26,929 bases of DNA from the NCBI GenBank assembly GCA_002731195.1, contig PCAI01000058.1, positions 1-26,929 on the forward strand, written 5' to 3'. Position numbers and translations under genes: made by a program. The DNA is from Methanobacteriota archaeon. Lineage in GTDB: Archaea > Thermoplasmatota > Poseidoniia > Poseidoniales > Thalassarchaeaceae. Under the pieces are notes generated by a model. The model had not been told where the DNA came from and did not search any database. It was given only the letters and a program-made list of their open reading frames with translations. This document shows positions 21,558 to 26,929 of this stretch, one piece after another (the stretch's first letter is position 1; each line of letters opens with the position of its first letter).

Positions 21558-24500
21558 TTGAAAAAGACGGTCAATGTTCTTGTGCGGCCTGTCACAGTCA
21601 GACAATATAAAAGAGCAGAGGGGATTATAGTGATTGGAAAAAAACCTAAAATAATCACATATAATACCAAGCTTTTAGAAGAAGAAAGTAAAAAATATCA
21701 AAATTACTTAGATGATAAAACAGAAGAAATTTATAATCTAGCATTATTAGCAAAACAAAAAGGATTAGATTTTGAAGACTATGTAGAGATTCCAAGAGCC
21801 AAAGATTTAGCGAGTAGAACTGAAAAACTACTTCAAAAAGATTATTTAAAAGAATTATCTATAGAAGAAGACTTACGTAAATTACTCAAAGAATATGATC
21901 GGGAAACCGCTTCAATTAAAATGGCAGTTGAAGTTTCTAAAAGAAAATATACTGAAACTAAAGATTTGCAATTATCGATTGACTGTGGACTTAGAGTTGG
22001 ACTTGCAGTCCTTACAGAAGCGGTTTTAGTTGCTCCTTTAGAAGGCATAGGTGAAGTTAGAATACTGAATAATGAAGATGGTTCAGAGTTTTTATCTATC
22101 GATTTTTGTGGACCGATTCGTGCCGCAGGAGGAACCGCTCAAGCACTAGGTGTTTTGATTGGAGATATGATCAGAAGAGAATTGGGTGTAGGGAGATATA
22201 TACCTTCCACAAGAGAAGTAGAAAGAGTAAAAGAAGAGTTTGGCCTTTATAGAGTAGGTTTGCAATATAAACCACCTCCTGATGAGATAGAAACTATTGT
22301 TAGGGCTTGCCCCGTAATGATAAATGGAGAAGAAACAGAAAAAAATGAATGTGCTGGTTTCAAAGAAGTTCGTAATATAATCAATTCAAATGGGACTGCT
22401 AGAACTAGGATTAGAGGAGGAGTTATGCTTGTTATTGGTGAAGGTTTATGTTTAAAAGCTCCAAAAATAAAAAAGCATGTTGAAAGATTAAAGATATCAG
22501 GATGGGAATTTATCTCTGAATTTGCAGATAAGGGGAAGAAAGAAAAAACAAGTAACTCATTTCAATCAAGAACTATTCCAAAAATTACAAGATACATGGA
22601 TGATGTTATCGCTGGTAGACCAATCTTTGGTGAACCGGGCAAACCTGGTGGATTTAGGTTAAGGTATGGAAGAAGTAGAGCAACTGGTTTAGCTGCAGCG
22701 GGAATTAACCCGGTTACAATGGAGGCAATGGGGGGCTTTCTTTCAGTTGGAACACAAATGAAAATGGAAAGGCCGGGTAAAGCATGTGCAGTAACTCCTT
22801 GTATTGACATAGATGGTCCAACCATATTAGAGAAGAATGGTAATTTTGAAACTATTAGCACAATTTCCAAATGGGAAGAAGTGAAAAATAACGTATATTC
22901 AATTTGGGATTCAGGGGAAATACTGCTTGGATTTGGAGAATTTCTTGAAAATAATAAAAATTTAGTTCCTTCATCTTACAATAAAGACTGGTGGGCAGCG
23001 GATCTTTTAGATACATTAGATACTCCTAATAAAGTAGATGAGTTTGCTAATATATTATCGATAAAAAGAGATAAATTACCCCCAGGGGTGCCTTTTAATG
23101 GTGCAATAAATCGAGGAGGGGAAGATTTATTGGAGCGGAATTGGAGAAAAATAGAATGGTTTAATTTCTTAAAAGAATTTGAAATCAAATGGGAGCATGT
23201 ATCTTTATTGAATAAGAAATTCTCGGTAGCGGTTCCTCCCCCGTGGAATCTTTGGTGGTCAGATTTGCCTATAATTTGTGTTCCAATTTTGGTTGAAGAA
23301 TTATTAAAATCTAACATAAATAATGGTACATTGGAGATTAAAGGGGTTGTCAAAAACTGGAAAATAGGATCAGAATTAGAACATGATTTGTCGGATGCAA
23401 TATTACAAGGTTTTGCTGATACCTCCGAAGTTAAAGTTCATGGTATTATAAAATGCTCATTGATGACTTTAGGATTGAATCACAAACATAAAAATGATGC
23501 AATAATTATAACTAAAAATTGGGAAGGATTAGTAGATGGTTTAGGATTGGAAGTAAAAGAAGGAAAAATAGTAAAGAAAAATGAATTTGGACACTTTATT
23601 AAAGAAAGAATTGAGGCAATTGATATATCTAAAAACATAATTTCGGAAGAAGATAGGAGGAATAGTAATTTACAAAAATTGAAGGAGGAAGCAAGAAGAA
23701 CGGCTACGACTAAAGCAATGCAATCTGGTTTAGAGGGAGGTGAAACAGAAAAAGCAGGAGAGGAGGCTGCTAATAAAATAATTGATGAGGGCCCGAAAAA
23801 CTTTGAAGAATATCAGAAAGCAAGAACGATAGTTGATGATAATGAAGTAGAAAAAACATTATGGTTAGTCAGAAAATTGTCCTCGAAGAGATGGGAAGAT
23901 TCGGTGCCTTGCAGAATTGGTGCTAGAATGGGCAGGCCAGAAAAATCAGGCATAAGAGAAATGAAACCTATGGTTCATGCATTATATCCAATTGGATCTT
24001 ATGGAGGCCCCCAGAGGCTCATGGGATTAGCTTCGAAGGAAGTTTCGATAACAGTAAATATGTTACCAAGAATATGTGAGAAATGTGGGAAAGAAAGTGG
24101 GCATATTGTATGTCACAATAGGAATGATAATGCGAATCCAGTCGAATGTGGAGGTAAAACAGCGCCAAGAAAAAGAAATAAGGGTTCACAAAGAAGGCGT
24201 TTAGGTGAAAGAACACGTTTACCTATAGAATCAATAATGGAAGTAAAGAGAAGATCTTTGGGGTTAGGAAGATTGCCTGAAAGGATAAAAGCGATGAATG
24301 ATCTGCTATCTAAAATGCAAACCCCGGAACCAATTGAAAAGGGAATATTAAGAGCCAAGCATAATCTATCTGTTTTCAGGGATGGGACAGCAAGATATGA
24401 TATGATAGATGTACCAGTAACTCATTTTAAACCATCTGAAATAGGGACTCCTTGGAAAAAATTATATGAAATGGGATATTATTCTGATATGTATGGTAAA

Positions 24501-25604
24501 AAATTAAAATCTGATAATCAGATATTAGAGTTGTTTCCACAGGATTTCATACCTTCAATAAATGGAAAAGAACATTTAATTGCAACTTGTAATTTTGTCG
24601 ATGAATTACTAGTTAAGTTCTATGGAATGAAATCTTTTTACAACGTTAAAACAGAATTGGATTTAGTAGGGCAAATGGGAATTGGACTTGCTCCACATAC
24701 CTCTGGTGGAGTTTTGTGTAGAATAATTGGATGGACGTCTGCTTCTGCTGGCTATGCCCATCCATTATTTCACGCAGCTAAAAGAAGAAATTGTGATGGT
24801 GATGAGGATAGTATAATGTTATTATTAGATGGTTTACTAAATTTTTCAAGATCCATTCTTCCTTCAGGGAGGGGCGGACAAATGGATGCTCCATTGGTAC
24901 TTTCAACAAGAATAAATCCTAGTGAAATAGATAAAGAGGCTTTGAATGTTGATTGTTCATGGAATTATTCAAAACAATTCTATGAATCTACGCTAAATCA
25001 ACCACATCCCAATAAAATAATTGATTTGGTTGATTTAGTATCCAATAGAGAAGGTACAATAGGAGATGTGAGAGGATATGGGTGGACTCATGATTCTGGT
25101 CAATTAGATGCAGGTCCTAAAAATTCTTCTTATAAAACACTTAAAACTATGAAAGAAAAAATGGATGGTCAACTAACACTTGGTAAAAGACTACGTTCCG
25201 TTAATGCAACAAAAGTAGCATCAAAGGTCATACAATCACATTTCCTACCAGATATGAGAGGAAATATGATGGCTTTCACTAGACAAAAGGTAAGGTGTGT
25301 AAAGTGTGGAGAAAAATATAGAAGAATGCCATTAAAAGGAAAATGTATCGCTAAAAATAAAGGATTTAGTAGTGGTATGGAGAACATCTCAAGAGATAAT
25401 GATGAATCTTTATGTAATGGTAATGTTATTCTTACAGTGTCTAAAGGAAATGTGAAAAAATATATCCAGATAACTAAAAATGTAATTGAGGAGTTTGGAG
25501 TTGATATGTATACTAAGCAAAGAGTTGATTGGACTTCAGATAGTGTTGATTCTTTATTTAACAATGATTCTGTTACTGTTATGACTTTAGAGGATTTTTT
25601 ATGA
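21558..25604 (+). CDS. polC: DNA polymerase D large subunit (DP2)
   Basis: The catalytic subunit of the euryarchaeal replicative polymerase PolD, working with the DP1 exonuclease subunit. 1348 residues. The active-site stretch NCDGDEDSIMLLLDGLL lies near residue 1080, with LPSGRGGQMDAPLV after it. Zinc fingers are CEKCGKESGHIVC near 839 and CVKCGEKYRRMP with a later C-x-G-N near 1246. FCGPIRAAGGTAQAL and GGFLSVGTQMK are also typical of DP2. No intein is visible. The start is TTG at 21558 with no ribosome-binding site. The DP2 region normally begins near residue 37 onward, so about 35 N-terminal residues are an extension or the start lies downstream. The small subunit DP1 is not in the window. 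The stop is followed 5 nt later by the end of the convergent prepilin peptidase gene. Confidence 0.96.
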   Translation: MKKTVNVLVRPVTVRQYKRAEGIIVIGKKPKIITYNTKLLEEESKKYQNYLDDKTEEIYNLALLAKQKGLDFEDYVEIPRAKDLASRTEKLLQKDYLKELSIEEDLRKLLKEYDRETASIKMAVEVSKRKYTETKDLQLSIDCGLRVGLAVLTEAVLVAPLEGIGEVRILNNEDGSEFLSIDFCGPIRAAGGTAQALGVLIGDMIRRELGVGRYIPSTREVERVKEEFGLYRVGLQYKPPPDEIETIVRACPVMINGEETEKNECAGFKEVRNIINSNGTARTRIRGGVMLVIGEGLCLKAPKIKKHVERLKISGWEFISEFADKGKKEKTSNSFQSRTIPKITRYMDDVIAGRPIFGEPGKPGGFRLRYGRSRATGLAAAGINPVTMEAMGGFLSVGTQMKMERPGKACAVTPCIDIDGPTILEKNGNFETISTISKWEEVKNNVYSIWDSGEILLGFGEFLENNKNLVPSSYNKDWWAADLLDTLDTPNKVDEFANILSIKRDKLPPGVPFNGAINRGGEDLLERNWRKIEWFNFLKEFEIKWEHVSLLNKKFSVAVPPPWNLWWSDLPIICVPILVEELLKSNINNGTLEIKGVVKNWKIGSELEHDLSDAILQGFADTSEVKVHGIIKCSLMTLGLNHKHKNDAIIITKNWEGLVDGLGLEVKEGKIVKKNEFGHFIKERIEAIDISKNIISEEDRRNSNLQKLKEEARRTATTKAMQSGLEGGETEKAGEEAANKIIDEGPKNFEEYQKARTIVDDNEVEKTLWLVRKLSSKRWEDSVPCRIGARMGRPEKSGIREMKPMVHALYPIGSYGGPQRLMGLASKEVSITVNMLPRICEKCGKESGHIVCHNRNDNANPVECGGKTAPRKRNKGSQRRRLGERTRLPIESIMEVKRRSLGLGRLPERIKAMNDLLSKMQTPEPIEKGILRAKHNLSVFRDGTARYDMIDVPVTHFKPSEIGTPWKKLYEMGYYSDMYGKKLKSDNQILELFPQDFIPSINGKEHLIATCNFVDELLVKFYGMKSFYNVKTELDLVGQMGIGLAPHTSGGVLCRIIGWTSASAGYAHPLFHAAKRRNCDGDEDSIMLLLDGLLNFSRSILPSGRGGQMDAPLVLSTRINPSEIDKEALNVDCSWNYSKQFYESTLNQPHPNKIIDLVDLVSNREGTIGDVRGYGWTHDSGQLDAGPKNSSYKTLKTMKEKMDGQLTLGKRLRSVNATKVASKVIQSHFLPDMRGNMMAFTRQKVRCVKCGEKYRRMPLKGKCIAKNKGFSSGMENISRDNDESLCNGNVILTVSKGNVKKYIQITKNVIEEFGVDMYTKQRVDWTSDSVDSLFNNDSVTVMTLEDFL

Positions 25605-25609
25605 ATCGA

Positions 25610-26602
25610 TTAACTCATCACTATAGCAACTGGATCTCCGAAAATAAACATTGGAATTAAAGCAAAAAATAAGTATGTTACAAAAGGGTGCTTTCTAGTT
25701 ACCCATGCTGATTTTAGACCTTTGCTCATTAAATATTCTATTTTATCCTGTAGATTTTGATTATCTCTTTGAGGCATAAATAAGTTAACCGTATTTAGGG
25801 TGTCGCCTGATTTATCCAACACTACATCAGAAAGTAACCATATATTATCTTCTTTAATTTCAGATAATGGCATTTTAGTTGCATGCCATGCTGTTTTTAA
25901 GTCAGAGAGTTTTTTTATGTCGCCTTTAACAATATTTCTGATGATGAAAATTGGAGGTGTGATGATAAATAAGCTCCCGGCCCAAAGGAATAATACAAGT
26001 GATGGAGGAATTTGGAACATTATATCATCATAGTCTATAATAGATGTATGCGAGTAAATATATGGTTTTGGAATAAAATACCAACTGGGCGTCAATAATG
26101 TTACCCAAATCAATGCTTTTATGTCTGCTCCACCTTGTATTATGCCGATTTTATATGTAATAATAAAAATTATAATTAAAAATGATGAAAAGAGTAATGT
26201 CCACCATATAGTAGTATTAATATCTTCTTCACCTGAAATTAATGAATAATATTCGACATCAATATAATTTAACAATCCGCCAATTAATCCTACACAACCG
26301 AATAAACAGATTAATAAAAATGATAAATCTTGTAAATTGATTGATTTGATTTTACCGAGTGCAGGAATTTCAAATACTGTTGATGCAGCTAAAGAGATTA
26401 AGAGAGAAATCATCAAAATATTCCAAATTGATAATTCTAAAATCAGGAAATCAAAAAATAATAATAATATTGCTGGTAGTGTCCATAATATCCAAATTTT
26501 ATCACGGACTATTAATTTTGAATAATCCGAATATCCTGCAATCATCAGACAGGATATGAGACATAAAACTCTCAGATACTCAACTACTAAGTGACTATCC
26601 AT
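25610..26602 (-). CDS. Archaeal prepilin peptidase (A24B family)
   Basis: A membrane aspartic protease that processes class III signal peptides of archaeal pilins and archaellins. 330 residues with several hydrophobic helices. The two catalytic aspartates are seen as GYSDYSKLIVRDKIW (D26) and GGADIKALIW (D160), the archaeal variant of the GxGD motif. The other conserved parts are helical and membrane-embedded. The C-terminal region from about 225 is longer than in minimal FlaK/PibD. ATG at 26602 lacks a strong ribosome-binding site; TATA-like TTATAATG lies about 43 bp upstream. Precedes, on the minus strand, a membrane protein gene (26662 onward) that resembles FlaJ/TadC, consistent with a type IV pilus cluster. 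Confidence 0.85.
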   Translation of the reverse strand: MDSHLVVEYLRVLCLISCLMIAGYSDYSKLIVRDKIWILWTLPAILLLFFDFLILELSIWNILMISLLISLAASTVFEIPALGKIKSINLQDLSFLLICLFGCVGLIGGLLNYIDVEYYSLISGEEDINTTIWWTLLFSSFLIIIFIITYKIGIIQGGADIKALIWVTLLTPSWYFIPKPYIYSHTSIIDYDDIMFQIPPSLVLFLWAGSLFIITPPIFIIRNIVKGDIKKLSDLKTAWHATKMPLSEIKEDNIWLLSDVVLDKSGDTLNTVNLFMPQRDNQNLQDKIEYLMSKGLKSAWVTRKHPFVTYLFFALIPMFIFGDPVAIVMS

Positions 26603-26661
26603 ACCCTTAGGGAGTGTGCATTAGACATCAAGACTTCCATCATTATAACAAAAAAATTAAT

Positions 26662-26929
26662 TCATCCAGTAAAGACGCCAACAGAGTTAGACAGTACGAA
26701 AGCACTTGCACCACTTGCAATTGCAGCAATCCACATCATTTGTATCATTTGGCCAAGTGAAAGAGTAAATCCTCCTCCCTTTATTCTTGAAGTTATTAGA
26801 CCTAAAACAACAATTACGACAATTATTAATAATGAGCTGAGAATATTAAAAACTTGAATATTTTGATCAACTCCTGCGGTATCAGTAAGAACTGGCAAAC
26901 CAACTGCTATACCTCCTCCACCTATATCT
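26662..26929 (-). CDS. Membrane protein, 3' part; possibly FlaJ/TadC-like
   Basis: Partial: the reading frame is open to the window edge. About 89 residues are visible, beginning with a glycine-rich stretch (DIGGGGIAVGLPVL) and holding two hydrophobic helices, ILSSLLIIVVIVVLGLI and MIQMMWIAAIASGASAFVL, separated by a short loop with KGGG. This layout (helix, short glycine-containing loop, helix at the C-terminus) resembles the end of type II secretion F-like proteins FlaJ/TadC, and the neighbour is a prepilin peptidase. Both are inferred. A TTG at 26898 could also start a shorter separate protein. Confidence 0.45.
   Translation of the reverse strand, partial: DIGGGGIAVGLPVLTDTAGVDQNIQVFNILSSLLIIVVIVVLGLITSRIKGGGFTLSLGQMIQMMWIAAIASGASAFVLSNSVGVFTG

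Noticed and set aside
21558..25604. Possible intein in PolC
   Set aside because: DP2 genes sometimes carry inteins, but no splicing motifs and no interruption of conserved blocks were seen. The extra length is spread out.
1..26929. CRISPR arrays, insertion sequences or integrase sites
   Set aside because: No spaced direct repeats, transposase or integrase sequences were found on either strand.

Overview
The window reads as a stretch of an AT-rich archaeal chromosome. The anchor is a complete large subunit of the archaea-specific family D DNA polymerase (DP2/PolC, 21558-25604). A type II methionine aminopeptidase, TATA boxes about 25 bp upstream of several first ATGs (leaderless genes) and GGTGA/GGAGG Shine-Dalgarno sites on others agree with this. 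Several metabolic genes are of bacterial type: leucyl-tRNA synthetase, the 886-residue homodimeric pyruvate dehydrogenase E1, class II fumarase, and a CGFS glutaredoxin/BolA pair. Low GC plus this archaeal/bacterial mixture suggests a planktonic euryarchaeon of the Marine Group II/III (Poseidoniales-like) type. That placement is inference, not proof.

Layout. 1-2113: 5' part of a bacterial-type leuS (minus, cut by the window edge). 2307-3023: MBL-fold hydrolase (plus), whose end overlaps a small protein (3004-3501, minus) that follows aceE (3508-6168, minus). 6248-8056: a GNAT acetyltransferase and an acidic zinc-ribbon protein (minus). 8207-10386: plus-strand operon of an RDD membrane protein, a TsaC/Sua5-like protein and map. 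10387-10540: intergenic region with a compact GC-rich hairpin element. 10541-12870: minus-strand run rpe, bolA, CGFS glutaredoxin, EamA transporter. 12972-13289: thioredoxin (plus), converging on a winged-helix STAND ATPase (13269-14861, minus). 14961-17558: M32 carboxypeptidase and a beta-propeller protein (plus). 17559-18291: about 730 bp without a credible protein gene, but with a strong archaeal promoter, several hairpins with GNRA loops and a terminator-like hairpin, probably one or more non-coding RNAs. 18292-21489: minus-strand genes pyrE, csaA, cyclophilin and fumarase. 21558-25604: polC (plus). 25610-26929: an A24-type prepilin peptidase and the 3' part of a membrane protein, possibly FlaJ/TadC-like (minus).

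Most striking points. First, the class II fumarase carries an in-frame N-terminal ribbon-helix-helix DNA-binding domain, an architecture comparable to PutA (RHH plus metabolic enzyme). Its promoter holds two perfect copies of a 14-bp palindrome, 23 bp centre to centre, a plausible autoregulatory operator. Second, the 17.6-18.3 kb region looks like an unassigned structured RNA. Third, a second small structured element lies at 10471-10535 with a TATA-like box at the right distance.

Functionally the window is mostly housekeeping: central carbon (AceE, FumC, Rpe), redox and iron-sulfur chemistry (Trx, Grx, BolA), tRNA and protein maturation (LeuRS, TsaC, MetAP, cyclophilin, CsaA), pyrimidine synthesis (PyrE), replication (PolC) and pilus biogenesis. 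No mobile element, CRISPR array, tRNA or rRNA was recognised.
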